A stretch of 64,000 bases of DNA from Janthinobacterium silvisoli. Lineage in GTDB: Bacteria; Pseudomonadota; Gammaproteobacteria; Burkholderiales; Burkholderiaceae_D. Positions 1 through 8,670 of the stretch are shown in pieces. The stretch spans positions 372,001-436,000 of the forward strand of contig NZ_JACHCL010000003.1 of assembly GCF_014200725.1 (NCBI RefSeq), read 5' to 3'. Each line of letters begins with the position of its first letter. Positions within the stretch are counted from its first letter, which is position 1. A program made the translations under genes and the position numbers. The notes below the pieces were generated by a model. That model made no database searches. It saw only the letters and a program-made list of their open reading frames with translations, and was not told the DNA's origin.

Positions 1-1221
1 GACTTCTGGAGCGGCGACCGCACGGCGTTCGATATCGGCTACCTCAATTCCATTTCCGCTACCCAGGAATTTGAAATCCGCAGCTATTACAACAACAGCT
101 CGCGCCAAAGTACCCTGATCAATGGCCTGAACTTGGGCCACCAGCCGCGCAACTATGAAACCATCGCCATCGAGCCACGCTACACGCAGCGCTTCACGAC
201 CGGCAAGGTGTCGCAAGATGTGACCGTCGGCTACCGCTATCTGCGGGAACGTGCTGACGAGACCGTCTACAACACGGTGCTTGCCACCAACGCGCAGCTG
301 GCGCCAACGGCCTTCGCCAATAACTCCACCGATGCGCAATCGCTGTATATCGACGACAAGATCGCCATCGACTCCTGGCGCATCACGCCTGGCGTGCGCT
401 ACGAACATATCAAGACGGTACGCGTCAATCACATACCGACCGACCAGGAAATCGCCCTGCTCAACAACAAGGCCTTGCCATCGATCAATGTCGCCTACTT
501 GCTGAACAGTAACGTGACCCTGTTCACCGACTACAACAGCTCGTTTGGCGCCGTCCAAAACACCCAGCTCAACTCGCAGTCGGCAAATAACCCGCTGCAA
601 CCGGAACTGGCAAAAACGGCCGAACTGGGCGCGCGCTGGAAAAGCGCACAACTGTCGGCCGAAGCCACCTTGTTCAATATCAAGTTCGACAACCAGATCC
701 AGTCGGTCGGCAGCGGCATCAACACCATCTTTTTCAATATCGGCGCCACCCATCACCGCGGCCTGGAAACAGCAGTCGATTACCACTTCGACGATCATGG
801 CCCACTGGCCGGCTGGAATACCTACGCCACCTACACCTACACCAAGGCCACCTTGCAGGATGGCGTGAATGCGGGCAATGACGTGTCCTTCTATTCGCGC
901 AACACCGATACGCTGGGCGCCCACTACCAGCAAGGCGCCTGGGGCTTTGATTTATCGACCACGCATCAAAGCCGCCAGTTTGCCGATGAAGCCAATACCG
1001 TGCTGGAAAACGCGGCAGGCAACCTGGGCATTATCCCTGGCTACCGCACCTGGAATACCCAGGTGAAATGGAAAGTGCCAGGGCAAAAAGGACTGGAGCT
1101 GGTGGCTGGCGCGAATAACCTGACGAACAAAAGCTATTTCACGCGCACCTCAGACAGCAACCTGGGCAAGATGGTCGGTGCACCGCGCATGGTGTATCTG
1201 CAAGGCAGGTTGGCGTTCTAA
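1..1221 (+). CDS. TonB-dependent siderophore-type receptor, C-terminal part (5' end outside window)
   Basis: The reading frame is open from base 1, so the start lies to the left of the window and about 406 residues remain. Alternating beta-strand sequence with many aromatic and Asn/Asp turns, and the end GAPRMVYLQGRLAF with a terminal Phe, are typical of the last strands of a TonB-dependent outer-membrane barrel. The NNLTNKSYFTRTSD segment is the usual penultimate strand of FecA/siderophore-like receptors. It would import a ferric chelate or similar large ligand using TonB energy. The plug domain and signal peptide are not visible, so substrate class is unsure. A strong terminator follows the stop. 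Confidence 0.88.
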   Translation, partial: DFWSGDRTAFDIGYLNSISATQEFEIRSYYNNSSRQSTLINGLNLGHQPRNYETIAIEPRYTQRFTTGKVSQDVTVGYRYLRERADETVYNTVLATNAQLAPTAFANNSTDAQSLYIDDKIAIDSWRITPGVRYEHIKTVRVNHIPTDQEIALLNNKALPSINVAYLLNSNVTLFTDYNSSFGAVQNTQLNSQSANNPLQPELAKTAELGARWKSAQLSAEATLFNIKFDNQIQSVGSGINTIFFNIGATHHRGLETAVDYHFDDHGPLAGWNTYATYTYTKATLQDGVNAGNDVSFYSRNTDTLGAHYQQGAWGFDLSTTHQSRQFADEANTVLENAAGNLGIIPGYRTWNTQVKWKVPGQKGLELVAGANNLTNKSYFTRTSDSNLGKMVGAPRMVYLQGRLAF

Positions 1222-1280
1222 GCGAGGGATTTACTGCAAACTGATCAGATCGATAGTCGCCGAGCCACCCGGCACGCCAC

Positions 1281-1320
1281 AAAAACCTGCACCACTGTTG
1301 TTTTGGTGCAGGTTTTTTTT
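1281..1320 (+). terminator. Rho-independent terminator of the first TonB receptor
   Basis: A 13-bp perfect inverted repeat (AAAAACCTGCACC at 1281-1293 with GGTGCAGGTTTTT at 1305-1317) is followed by a T run ending at 1320. It lies 60 bases after the receptor stop codon. Confidence 0.9.
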
Positions 1321-1402
1321 CGCCCTCATGTTACAAAATTCCCCTGATGCAATTGAGACAAAAGCGCTGCTTACTCTGAGTCCTCGCCGCAGTTAATTCA
1401 CT

Positions 1403-1420
1403 GTGGAAATCAATTTCCAC
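1403..1420. promoter_or_regulatory. Perfect palindrome upstream of the PEP-CTERM gene
   Basis: GTGGAAAT-CA-ATTTCCAC has 8-bp perfect arms around two bases. It lies about 130 bases upstream of the PEP-CTERM start in an AT-rich stretch (1321-1548) that holds no gene. The symmetry suits a dimeric transcription factor, but no regulator can be named. Confidence 0.45.
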
Positions 1421-1548
1421 GTAGACATAAAACATTTCACAATTACATTTTTTTTAGCGAGCACCTGTTCTTTTAGTGAGTTTTGGTGATATTCTTTAAA
1501 TGTCATTTAGGAAATTAAATTAATCATTAAATAAGAGATCGACATATC

Positions 1549-2208
1549 ATGAAGACGCCTGCCATCTTGCTGAAAATCGCCGCATTGGCCACCCTGGCCG
1601 CCGCTGGCACCACCCATGCCGCGACCAATCTGGTGGTCAACGGCAGCTTTGAAGATAACCGCATCAGCTCGCCATATGCACAACTGAGCGCCGTCACTGG
1701 CTGGTCTTCATCGGTCAGCGGCAATGCGGCATTTGAAATCCAGAAAGGTGCCACCCAGGGTGGCTTGAGCGGCTTCAACCCGGTTGCGGCCGATGGCACG
1801 CAATATCTGGAATTGAATAGCGAGCGTCTGACGTCGGTATCGCAGACCGTCTCCACCACGGCGGGCGGTACTTATATCCTGTCGTTTTCCTACTCGGGCC
1901 GCCCTGACACGCCAGGCGGTGTCAACAGCTTGATGAATGTATATTGGGGCAACACTCTGCTGACGCCTAGCCCATTGAGCGGCAATACCAACGGCGTGTG
2001 GCAAACCTATAGCCAGAATCTCAGCGCCCTGGGTTCCTCGACCGTGCTGCGCTTTGAATCGGTCGGCCCCGTTTCCTCTCCCACGTATGGCTCTTACCTG
2101 GACAAGGTCTCGCTGGTATCGGCCGTGCCTGAACCGCAGACCTACGCCATGCTGCTGCTGGGCCTGGGCTTGATGGGTTTCGTGGCGCGCCGCAAACGCC
2201 AGGCATAA
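1549..2208 (+). CDS. PEP-CTERM sorting-domain protein
   Basis: 219 residues. It has an N-terminal signal peptide (residues 1-24, ending in THAA), a jelly-roll-like region starting NLVVNGSFED that resembles carbohydrate-binding or DUF642-type domains, and a C-terminal PEP-CTERM signal: VPEP at about residue 193, a hydrophobic helix and the basic tail ARRKRQA. Proteins of this class are exported, handled by an exosortase (EpsH family) and linked to exopolysaccharide or floc formation; no exosortase gene is in this window. The start is preceded by an AAGAGATCG ribosome-binding stretch. It stands alone, with a terminator on each side, so it is probably monocistronic. The ligand of the jelly-roll region is unknown. 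Confidence 0.88.
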   Translation: MKTPAILLKIAALATLAAAGTTHAATNLVVNGSFEDNRISSPYAQLSAVTGWSSSVSGNAAFEIQKGATQGGLSGFNPVAADGTQYLELNSERLTSVSQTVSTTAGGTYILSFSYSGRPDTPGGVNSLMNVYWGNTLLTPSPLSGNTNGVWQTYSQNLSALGSSTVLRFESVGPVSSPTYGSYLDKVSLVSAVPEPQTYAMLLLGLGLMGFVARRKRQA

Positions 2209-2233
2209 ATTTCCCTGTAGGCCACCTCAGATT

Positions 2234-2267
2234 AGCCGCCCTGCACATGCTGCCGGGCGGCTTTTTT
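2234..2267 (+). terminator. Terminator of the PEP-CTERM gene
   Basis: AGCCGCCC (2234-2241) pairs with GGGCGGCT (2255-2262) and a T run follows. Confidence 0.85.
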
Positions 2268-2489
2268 CCGTCTGGATACATCAGCTCAGCAGCGTTAAAA
2301 TGTTGCACAAAAGAACTAAATTAGGACTACAATAAGCGTGGCAGATCACGCAAGCATCCAGATCAAGCAATCAGCAATATCGCCAGACCCACGCCGCATC
2401 CAGCCTTGCTGGCAGCACACACTATTGAACAGGAGAGGCGGCGCCACCGGCAGCGTTTCCGCTACGGTCCCGGGCGCCCAGCACGCATT

Positions 2490-2939
2490 ATGTCTGTAGA
2501 AAAAACCATTACCGAAACTAGCTCCTACGGCAAGGAAACTCCCGTGGGACGTCCTGACGTCGATGGCCGGGCCGGCATCTTTGTACCGACCGCCGACTTT
2601 GATATGGCCAATACCACCACCATCCGCAAGGGTGCCGGCATCGTTGGCTTTGGCAATCTGGATGGCACGCTGACCGTCTATTTCGAAGGCAACCGCTTCG
2701 ACGACAGCAGCCTGCACAAATGGGAAAACAAGGCGCGCAAGGCATATGACCGCATGGTCATGGGTGCACCGACTGTCTCCAAGGCAAAACTGGACGCGCG
2801 CATGCTGGAACAGGTAGGCATCATCGATGGCATGGGCATCAATATCAAGCAGCCGGAACGCCTGACGCATTGGCTGACCATTTCGGATCTGCTCGACACA
2901 GCGCCGGAAGATACGGTAGTGCGCTGGAAGGGCCGCTAA
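2490..2939 (+). CDS. Hypothetical protein of unknown function
   Basis: 149 residues from the ATG at 2490. The frame is open back to a TTG at 2406, but that extension is Arg-rich and unlike a real N terminus. The protein is soluble, with no signal peptide or membrane segment. A glycine-rich beta-like stretch (residues about 45-70, GAGIVGFGNLDGTLTVYFEG) is followed by a charged helical part and a C terminus ending RWKGR. I do not recognise a family. The Shine-Dalgarno site in front of 2490 is poor; a better GGAG at about 2431 is too far away, so the start is uncertain. It is isolated between the PEP-CTERM terminator and a small possible ORF. Confidence 0.6.
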   Translation: MSVEKTITETSSYGKETPVGRPDVDGRAGIFVPTADFDMANTTTIRKGAGIVGFGNLDGTLTVYFEGNRFDDSSLHKWENKARKAYDRMVMGAPTVSKAKLDARMLEQVGIIDGMGINIKQPERLTHWLTISDLLDTAPEDTVVRWKGR

Positions 2940-3070
2940 GGCCTTGCCTCATCGGCGGCGGGCAGTTGTCCTACATGGCGGCGGACATTCATCTGATTCC
3001 TGTAGGCATCAATTAATTTTAAGATGGAAACATAGTCACCAGACAAACCGCTAGCCATCAGGAGCACGAC

Positions 3071-3187
3071 ATGACCCGCCTCATCCCCATCAGCTTTGGC
3101 GCCTTGCAAATAGGTCTGGCAGGCTTGGCGATGTATCTGTTGTGCTCGGTGGACGTGTTGCATCAGGCGTCGATCTACTTTCATTGA
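3071..3187 (+). CDS. Possible 38-residue small membrane protein
   Basis: An ATG six bases after a good AGGAG opens a 38-codon frame with a single hydrophobic segment (FGALQIGLAGLAMYLL, then CSVDVL) and a short tail ending IYFH. It is too short for ordinary gene calling. The ribosome-binding site and helix-like composition support translation, but there is no homology evidence. Confidence 0.35.
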   Translation: MTRLIPISFGALQIGLAGLAMYLLCSVDVLHQASIYFH

Positions 3188-3253
3188 GACGGACGCCTGC
3201 CTGATGACTGATCACTCCTGACAAAACCGGAACGCAGGTTTTAGCAGCGGTGA

Positions 3254-3676
3254 TTAACGCCAGCGGCCGCGGCCCCAGCCACCGCGATAGCCGCCCCAGC
3301 CACCGCGATAGCCGCCCCAGCCGCCACGATATCCGCCCCAACCGCCACGGTAGCCGCCGCCGAAGCCGAATACCAGATCGACCGACACCGGTGGATTATA
3401 GTAGTAGGGTTGCGCATACACGGGCGCCGGCACATAGACAGGCTGCTCGACATACACAGGCTGTTGCTGCACATACACGGGTTGATCCGTATATTGCACG
3501 CTAGGCGTGCTGACAACTGTGCTGTTCTGCACTACCGGGGTAGACGACACGGTGTGCCACTCGTACGGATTGTATGCTGCTTGCGGGGCACGCGTGCCGT
3601 AATAGGCGGGACCGGGGGGTGCCACAGCACAGCCACCCAGCGCGGCCAGCGAAATTACTGCCAACAAGGTTTTCAT
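3254..3676 (-). CDS. Lipoprotein with a Pro/Tyr/Val-rich centre and GGYRGGW repeats
   Basis: 140 residues. A signal peptide ends in the lipobox LGGC (Cys at about residue 16), so the mature protein should be lipid-anchored. The middle is low complexity with repeated QPVYV/EQPVYVPAPVY motifs. The C terminus carries four tandem copies of the heptad GGYRGGW and ends GRGRWR, a basic tail. Similar glycine/tyrosine-rich small lipoproteins occur in Burkholderiales, but their role is unknown. The start is well supported by AGGAGAATTCC. It is transcribed alone from an upstream AT-rich stretch (TATAGT at about 3703-3708 on the minus strand). Confidence 0.75.
   Translation of the reverse strand: MKTLLAVISLAALGGCAVAPPGPAYYGTRAPQAAYNPYEWHTVSSTPVVQNSTVVSTPSVQYTDQPVYVQQQPVYVEQPVYVPAPVYAQPYYYNPPVSVDLVFGFGGGYRGGWGGYRGGWGGYRGGWGGYRGGWGRGRWR
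3273..3356 (-). repeat. Four 21-bp tandem repeats coding for GGYRGGW
   Basis: Units lie at 3273-3293, 3294-3314, 3315-3335 and 3336-3356. The first two are identical and the others differ by a few bases. Each unit codes for seven residues, so copy-number change would stay in frame. Confidence 0.9.
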
Positions 3677-3777
3677 CGGAATTCTCCTATCTCTAATTAG
3701 GTACTATAAGAAATAACGCGCGCCTTTGCTGTGCATTTACCTATTGTTACACCCCTACGCAGAGCGCAACATGAAAC

Positions 3778-3793
3778 GTGGCGGCGCCGCCAC
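3778..3793. other. 16-bp perfect GC palindrome
   Basis: GTGGCGGCGCCGCCAC lies between two minus-strand lipoprotein genes, 50 bases after the stop of the upstream one. It could be the core of its terminator hairpin (no T run) or a protein site. Confidence 0.4.
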
Positions 3794-3844
3794 AAACGGC
3801 TTGCAGCGTGCATTTTTTCAATATTACCCCATACCAAAACAGCA

Positions 3845-4417
3845 TCAGATATAGGGAATCTCACAACGATCGATCACTTTCCCATCTGCATCATAGCGCT
3901 GCACACAAACCTGATAGCGTACGCCATAATCGAGATCGACCTGCTCCACTTTGCCATACTTCAGGTTCAAGGCTGGCCGCACCTGGCTTTTGCCGGCCAG
4001 CGCAGCGACATCTTGCGGGATCGTCATCGAGGTCTGCACCTCGCCCTGGCACGCTTGCTGACGCCGCGCCACGTCCATCTCCAATGCCAATGAGAGATTG
4101 ACGCCCCCCTGCGCATAGCTGAACGTGGGGGCGTTGCGCCAGGCGCGCATCACGCCCCAGGCACAAACCTTGGTGTCGGCATCGCATTGCTTCAACTGCG
4201 CCAACGGAAAATATTCGGCGGCAACCTTGCCATCCTTCAAGGGCCAGCTGGTGCGCACGCCATCGCGCTTGCCGGTCAGTGGATTATCCCAACTCAGGCT
4301 ATTGACGACGGCAACGGTCTGCCCCGCCTCCAGGCCAACCGGCGCACCCAGGCTGGCACAGGCCGAGAGCATGGCAGCGATGCTGGCGATCATGGAAAGT
4401 TTCAGGACGCAATGCAT
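3845..4417 (-). CDS. Putative lipoprotein of unknown function
   Basis: 190 residues from the ATG at 4417, chosen over a frame opening at 4504 because an AGAGG site precedes it and a lipoprotein signal peptide starts there (MHCVLKLSMIASIAAMLSAC, Cys at about 20). The mature part is polar, with an internal region VNLSLALEMD, repeated beta-strand-like segments and a Cys-containing C terminus (CVQRYDADGKVIDRCEIPYI). I recognise no family. It is followed on the minus strand by a 16-bp GC palindrome. Confidence 0.65.
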   Translation of the reverse strand: MHCVLKLSMIASIAAMLSACASLGAPVGLEAGQTVAVVNSLSWDNPLTGKRDGVRTSWPLKDGKVAAEYFPLAQLKQCDADTKVCAWGVMRAWRNAPTFSYAQGGVNLSLALEMDVARRQQACQGEVQTSMTIPQDVAALAGKSQVRPALNLKYGKVEQVDLDYGVRYQVCVQRYDADGKVIDRCEIPYI

Positions 4418-4504
4418 AATGAACCTCTTCTCGTGGGGGTATAGGCTTAGAGTAACAGAAGCACGCCACGGCGCCGTGCCCTCGCGCACATAAGCGATGT
4501 ACAT

Positions 4505-4540
4505 AAAAAACGGGCAACGCCTGCCGTCAGACGCTGCCCG
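4505..4540 (-). terminator. Terminator of the TonB C-terminal-domain gene
   Basis: On the minus strand CGGGCAGCG pairs with CGTTGCCCG (one G-U pair) and six T follow (4505-4510). Confidence 0.85.
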
Positions 4541-4600
4541 TGGATGGGTATAACAAATTACTGCCGCCTTGCAGTTGCTGCGGCAGATGCTGCCAAATTC

Positions 4601-4948
4601 TTAATCCAGTTTCCAGGCGTAGTCCACCTTGGTCCAGGTTTGCGCTGCTGCACCATCCTTGGTGCCCGGCTTGAACTTGCAGGCGGACAGCGCTTTGATG
4701 GCGGCCTTGTCCAGATTCTTGAAGCCGCTGCTTTTCTCGATTTTCGAGTCAGCAACACTACCGTCGGCGTTGACCAGGAAGGACATCGATACCGTGCCCT
4801 GTTCCTCATTCATCAACGAGGCTTTTGGATAGTCGGCCTTGCAGTTTTTCGAATCAAACGATGCCGGTACTTCTGCTGCAAATGCAGCGGAAGAAACAGA
4901 AACCAGCAGCGCTGCTGCCACACTCATCGAACGCATTTTTTTAAACAT
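4601..4948 (-). CDS. Periplasmic TonB C-terminal-domain protein
   Basis: 115 residues from the ATG at 4948, which follows GGGGAAG; longer starts at 4960 and 4984 are possible. A cleavable-looking signal peptide (MFKKMRSMSVAAALLVSVSSAAFA) is followed directly by a TonB-type C-terminal domain with the pattern GTVSMSFLVNADGSVADSKIEKSSG...LDKAAIKAL...F.PG. The usual TonB membrane anchor plus proline-rich spacer is absent, so it probably cannot transmit inner-membrane energy by itself. Such short proteins are common in Burkholderiales and are of unknown function. A 9-bp inverted repeat (4977-4985 with 5006-5014) lies in front of it. Confidence 0.75.
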   Translation of the reverse strand: MFKKMRSMSVAAALLVSVSSAAFAAEVPASFDSKNCKADYPKASLMNEEQGTVSMSFLVNADGSVADSKIEKSSGFKNLDKAAIKALSACKFKPGTKDGAAAQTWTKVDYAWKLD

Positions 4949-5036
4949 TTGCTTCCCCATAATTATCAGACTTATCAAGCACACCAGTTACGCCCTGCAT
5001 AGCCCGGTGTGCTTGCAACCGAATGTAAAACCAAAC

Positions 5037-6800
5037 TTAGAACTCTTCCCACTCATCATTACTGGTGGTGGCAGCTGCGCGTTTCGGTGCCGGTGCTGGC
5101 GCCACTGGAGCGGACTCTTCTGTCTTACGCGCCAGCGACTTGACTGGACGCAATGCTGCTGCCGGCTTGCGCGCGATCACAGGCGCGGCTTTCGGCTCGG
5201 CTTGCACAGGCACATAAGCGGCCGGCTTTTCTTCGCCTTCCACCAGCTTGAAGATACTGACCACGTGGGCCAGTTCGGCTGCCTGGTCTTGCAGGCTTTG
5301 CGCCGCTGCAGCGGCTTCTTCCACCAGCGATGCATTTTGCTGCGTCATGCCATCCATTTCGATGATCGACAGATTGACCTGGGCGATACCGGCGCTTTGC
5401 TCCTGGCTCGCGCTGGCGATCTCGCTCATGATGTCGGTAACGCGGCGCACACTGTCGACCACTTCGCCCATCGTCACGCCGGCCTGGCCAACCAGGCGCG
5501 TACCGCGCTCGGTTTTCTCGGCCGAGTCATCGATCAGGGTCTTGATTTCTTTCGCTGCACCAGCCGAACGCTGGGCCAGGTTACGCACTTCGGAAGCGAC
5601 CACGGCAAAGCCACGGCCCTGCTCGCCGGCACGCGCTGCCTCGACGGCCGCATTCAATGCCAGGATGTTGGTCTGGAAAGCGATGCCATCGATCACGCCG
5701 ATGATGTCGACAATCTTCTTGGCCGATTCATTGATCGAGCTCATGGTGTCGACCACTTGCGATACCACCGAGCCGCCTTTCAACGCCACATCCGATGCGG
5801 TGGCGGCCAGCTTGTTGGCTTCACGTGCATTGTCTGCATTCTGTTTCACGGTCGAGGTCAGTTCTTCCATCGCCGAGGCGGTTTTTTCCAGTGCGCTCGC
5901 TTGCATTTCCGTGCGCGACGACAGGTCCAGGTTGCCGGCTGCGATTTCACGCGAGGCCGTGCCGATGGTTTCCGTGCCGACACGTACCTGGCCCACGATA
6001 TTGACCAGGCTGTTACGCATTTCTTTCATTTCCGCCAGCAGGCTGGAGTTGTCCGACGGCTGGGTGTGGATGCCGATCGACAGGTCGCCATTGGCGATGC
6101 TGCCGGCAATCGATGCCGTGTAATCCGGTTCGCCGCCCAGTTGCTTGAGCAAGCCGCGGGTAATCACCAGTGCCGCTGCCACGCCCATCCCGACCGCCAG
6201 TACGCCGAGGATGATCATGAACAAACGGGCACTGTCGAACGCCGTGCGGGCATCTTGCTGCATTTGCGCATTCAACTTGTCTTCCAGGGTAGTCAGTTGC
6301 TCCAGCGCTTCTATCCATTTCTTTTGCACCGGACGGATTTCCTTGATCATCACGCGCGTGGCGCCTTCTGCATCATTGGCCAGCCACAGTGCCGATGCCT
6401 TGCCGATGGCCGGCATGGCCGCTGCCTCATATTCCTTGATCGAAGCGAGCAAGGTTTTTTCCTCGGTCGTCGATTCGAGGGCGAATTGCGCCTCCAGCTT
6501 TTTCTGGGCTTCCTGATACGTCGCAGTCTGCGTCTTGATACGCGCCATTTCCGGCTCCATATCACCGGCATCCGTCATCAGGGTCAGGATGCGCAAGGAA
6601 GTGATGCGGTCACTGACGTTGGTCCGCATGTCGGTCACCAGGCGGGTCACGACGTTGTTGACGTCGATCACGTGATCGAGACGTTCCTGGATCTGCGCCA
6701 TGCGCGCGATACCGACCACCGTGACGGCGACCAACAACACCAGTACCAGGGCAAATCCCAGGCCCAGACGTGTACCAACCTTCATTTTTGCTAAATTCAT
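5037..6800 (-). CDS. Methyl-accepting chemotaxis protein
   Basis: 587 residues. Order: cytoplasmic start, transmembrane helix 1 (about 11-31), an all-helical periplasmic sensor domain (about 32-190, 4-helix-bundle type), transmembrane helix 2 (about 192-215), HAMP, then a long signalling coiled coil. The highly conserved tip is present ([20 protein letters not shown]), so it should bind CheW/CheA. After a Pro/Ala-rich linker the protein ends NDEWEEF, which fits the aromatic-x-x-aromatic pentapeptide used to tether CheR/CheB. The ligand cannot be predicted. It is not in a chemotaxis operon here and is probably transcribed alone. The start has GAAGAG in front. Confidence 0.95.
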   Translation of the reverse strand: MNLAKMKVGTRLGLGFALVLVLLVAVTVVGIARMAQIQERLDHVIDVNNVVTRLVTDMRTNVSDRITSLRILTLMTDAGDMEPEMARIKTQTATYQEAQKKLEAQFALESTTEEKTLLASIKEYEAAAMPAIGKASALWLANDAEGATRVMIKEIRPVQKKWIEALEQLTTLEDKLNAQMQQDARTAFDSARLFMIILGVLAVGMGVAAALVITRGLLKQLGGEPDYTASIAGSIANGDLSIGIHTQPSDNSSLLAEMKEMRNSLVNIVGQVRVGTETIGTASREIAAGNLDLSSRTEMQASALEKTASAMEELTSTVKQNADNAREANKLAATASDVALKGGSVVSQVVDTMSSINESAKKIVDIIGVIDGIAFQTNILALNAAVEAARAGEQGRGFAVVASEVRNLAQRSAGAAKEIKTLIDDSAEKTERGTRLVGQAGVTMGEVVDSVRRVTDIMSEIASASQEQSAGIAQVNLSIIEMDGMTQQNASLVEEAAAAAQSLQDQAAELAHVVSIFKLVEGEEKPAAYVPVQAEPKAAPVIARKPAAALRPVKSLARKTEESAPVAPAPAPKRAAATTSNDEWEEF

Positions 6801-7352
6801 TTCGGCTCTTCGTAAATGAAACTATTGATAAGAATTTTGCCCGGCACGACAAGACGAGGGCTGCGTGTCACCGGTATCGGCCAGCGGCCTGCCCGGCTGC
6901 TCGCGGTATCCGGCCGCACGCAGCCCGAGGTGTTTCCTGGTCTTCCCAACCCCCTGAACAAGCAGTGACTGCGAATGCAAATTTGCTCTGCATATTAAAT
7001 TTTCGACACATTTAGTAGCTGTAGCAACATCAAAAATTCATATGAGAAATATTTGTCTATAATCAATTATAGGTGTAAATTTTGCCTCAAAGCAAGCAAT
7101 AACTGCCTGAATAATTTGCAGATTAACTTTCTTCGGGGAAATGACAACATCTCCGTTTCTTGCCAAGCAGAAACGCCCCATTAGCGTGCAAGCATGCGAT
7201 GAAACTGCAAATTTACAACATATAAAAAAGTTATTTATGCCAGTTTTATAAGCAATGGCAGTGAGCCGGAGGTGGCGGAAAATGCGGCGTAGAAGCCGAT
7301 GGGCCGGGACGAACGCCCGGCCGCACAGGTTAAAGCAGGTGGAGACTAAGCC
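6801..7352. other. 552-bp gap without a gene
   Basis: The half next to the chemotaxis gene is GC-rich; 7000-7250 is AT-rich. No convincing ORF or RNA gene is seen. It holds a perfect palindrome CTATAAT-CA-ATTATAG (7057-7072) and, near the dusA end, a 7-bp hairpin GGCCGGG/CCCGGCC (7302-7308, 7316-7322) without a T run that may terminate dusA. No clear sigma-28 promoter for the chemotaxis gene was found. Confidence 0.5.
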
Positions 7353-8402
7353 TCAAACATGGGCAGGCAAACGGGCGGCCGCCTCAAGCAGCAAGCGCGG
7401 ATCGCCCGACGCCAGCTTCTTCGAATCTGACAAAGTCTGGCGGAAGCTGCGCGCGCCAGGCAGGTTTTGCATCAGGCCCAGCATGTGGCGCGTGATGCTG
7501 TTCAATTTCAAACGGCCACCCTCTTTTGCCAGCTGCGCACTAATATAAGGGATCATCGCTTCGAGTACCTGCTCGCGGGTTTTCACTTCGGCAGTGTCGC
7601 CGTAATAACGCTGGTCGAACTGCGCCATCACATACGGGTTGTGGTACGCCTCGCGGCCCAGCATCACGCCATCGAGATGCTGCAAGTGCAGGTCGATTTC
7701 GTCCAGCGTCTTGATGCCGCCATTGATGATGAATTCGAATTGCGGGAAGTCGCGCTTCAAGCGATAGGCGTAATCGTATTTCAGCGGCGGCACTTCGCGG
7801 TTTTCCTTCGGGCTCAAGCCTTTCAGAATGGCATTGCGCGCATGCACGATAAACGTGGAGCAGCCGGCGTCAGCCACGGTGCCGACGAAATCGCGCACGA
7901 AGTCGTAGGACTCGCTATCGTCGATGCCGATACGGTGCTTGACCGTGACGTCGATCGTGACTACGTCGCGCATGGCTTTCACGCAATCGGCCACCAGTTG
8001 TGGTTCGGCCATCAGGCAGGCGCCAAACGCGCCCTTTTGCACGCGTTCGGACGGGCAGCCGCAGTTCAGGTTGATTTCGTCATAGCCCCATTGCTGGCCC
8101 AGTTTCGCGCTGATGGCCAAATCCTTCGGATCGCTGCCACCCAGCTGCAGCGCCACCGGATGCTCTTCCTCGTTGAAGCGCAAATGACGCTCCACGTCGC
8201 CGTAGACCAGCGCACCGGTGGTCACCATTTCCGTGTAGAGCCAGGTATGGCGCGTGATTTCGCGGTGGAACTTGCGGCAATGGCGGTCGGTCCAGTCCAT
8301 CATCGGGGCGACGCTAATCCGGCGACCAGTGTCAACCTTGGATTGTTGAGCTTCCCCTGCTGGGGACTGAAGGTTTTGTTGCATTGGTTTATCGCTGTAC
8401 AT
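7353..8402 (-). CDS. dusA: tRNA-dihydrouridine(20/20a) synthase
   Basis: 349 residues. It is an FMN-dependent TIM-barrel enzyme that reduces uridine 20/20a of tRNA to dihydrouridine. Visible signatures are SVAPMMDWTDRHCR near the N terminus, the catalytic Cys in NLNCGCPSERV, the VKHRIGID lysine-histidine motif and FIINGGIKT. The length fits DusA rather than DusB or DusC, as does the LYTEMVTTGA motif. The N-terminal extension before SVAPMM has weak Shine-Dalgarno support, and an internal ATG at 8384 is an alternative start. It is divergent from the double TetR-type regulator. Confidence 0.95.
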   Translation of the reverse strand: MYSDKPMQQNLQSPAGEAQQSKVDTGRRISVAPMMDWTDRHCRKFHREITRHTWLYTEMVTTGALVYGDVERHLRFNEEEHPVALQLGGSDPKDLAISAKLGQQWGYDEINLNCGCPSERVQKGAFGACLMAEPQLVADCVKAMRDVVTIDVTVKHRIGIDDSESYDFVRDFVGTVADAGCSTFIVHARNAILKGLSPKENREVPPLKYDYAYRLKRDFPQFEFIINGGIKTLDEIDLHLQHLDGVMLGREAYHNPYVMAQFDQRYYGDTAEVKTREQVLEAMIPYISAQLAKEGGRLKLNSITRHMLGLMQNLPGARSFRQTLSDSKKLASGDPRLLLEAAARLPAHV

Positions 8403-8618
8403 AAGGAATAATCACTTGGCTCATCTCGTGGCGCGGCAGGATGGCGACGAGATGGCTTCAGCAAGCAAGGTGATAACGAATAAGATAGTAGGCTATGGCG
8501 CAAGGACTTCCCCCTCCGTCACGAAGGGCAGGCCGTTGGGTGGGCGGCTACGGCCGAGTAGAACATTCTGGCTATAAAACACCAGCAGGTGCGTATCATA
8601 TCAAAAATGACGCTGGCC

Positions 8619-8640
8619 GGCGTGCCAGCGATGGCACGCC
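8619..8640. promoter_or_regulatory. 9-bp inverted repeat with GCGA loop before the double TetR gene
   Basis: GGCGTGCCA-GCGA-TGGCACGCC is a perfect palindrome centred 41 bases upstream of the regulator start. As DNA it could be an autoregulatory operator. As RNA it would be a 9-bp hairpin closed by a GNRA tetraloop. Confidence 0.5.
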
Positions 8641-8670
8641 TATCAGAAAAGAAACAGGAAAACATCGACC

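Noticed and set aside
4839..6794. 651-residue plus-strand open frame opposite the chemotaxis gene
   Set aside because: It is the codon mirror of a gene with clear chemotaxis motifs; composition is His/Cys/Arg-rich and there is no ribosome-binding site.
6870..6885. GCCGATACC as a sigma-28 -10 for the chemotaxis gene
   Set aside because: No matching -35 element at the right spacing.
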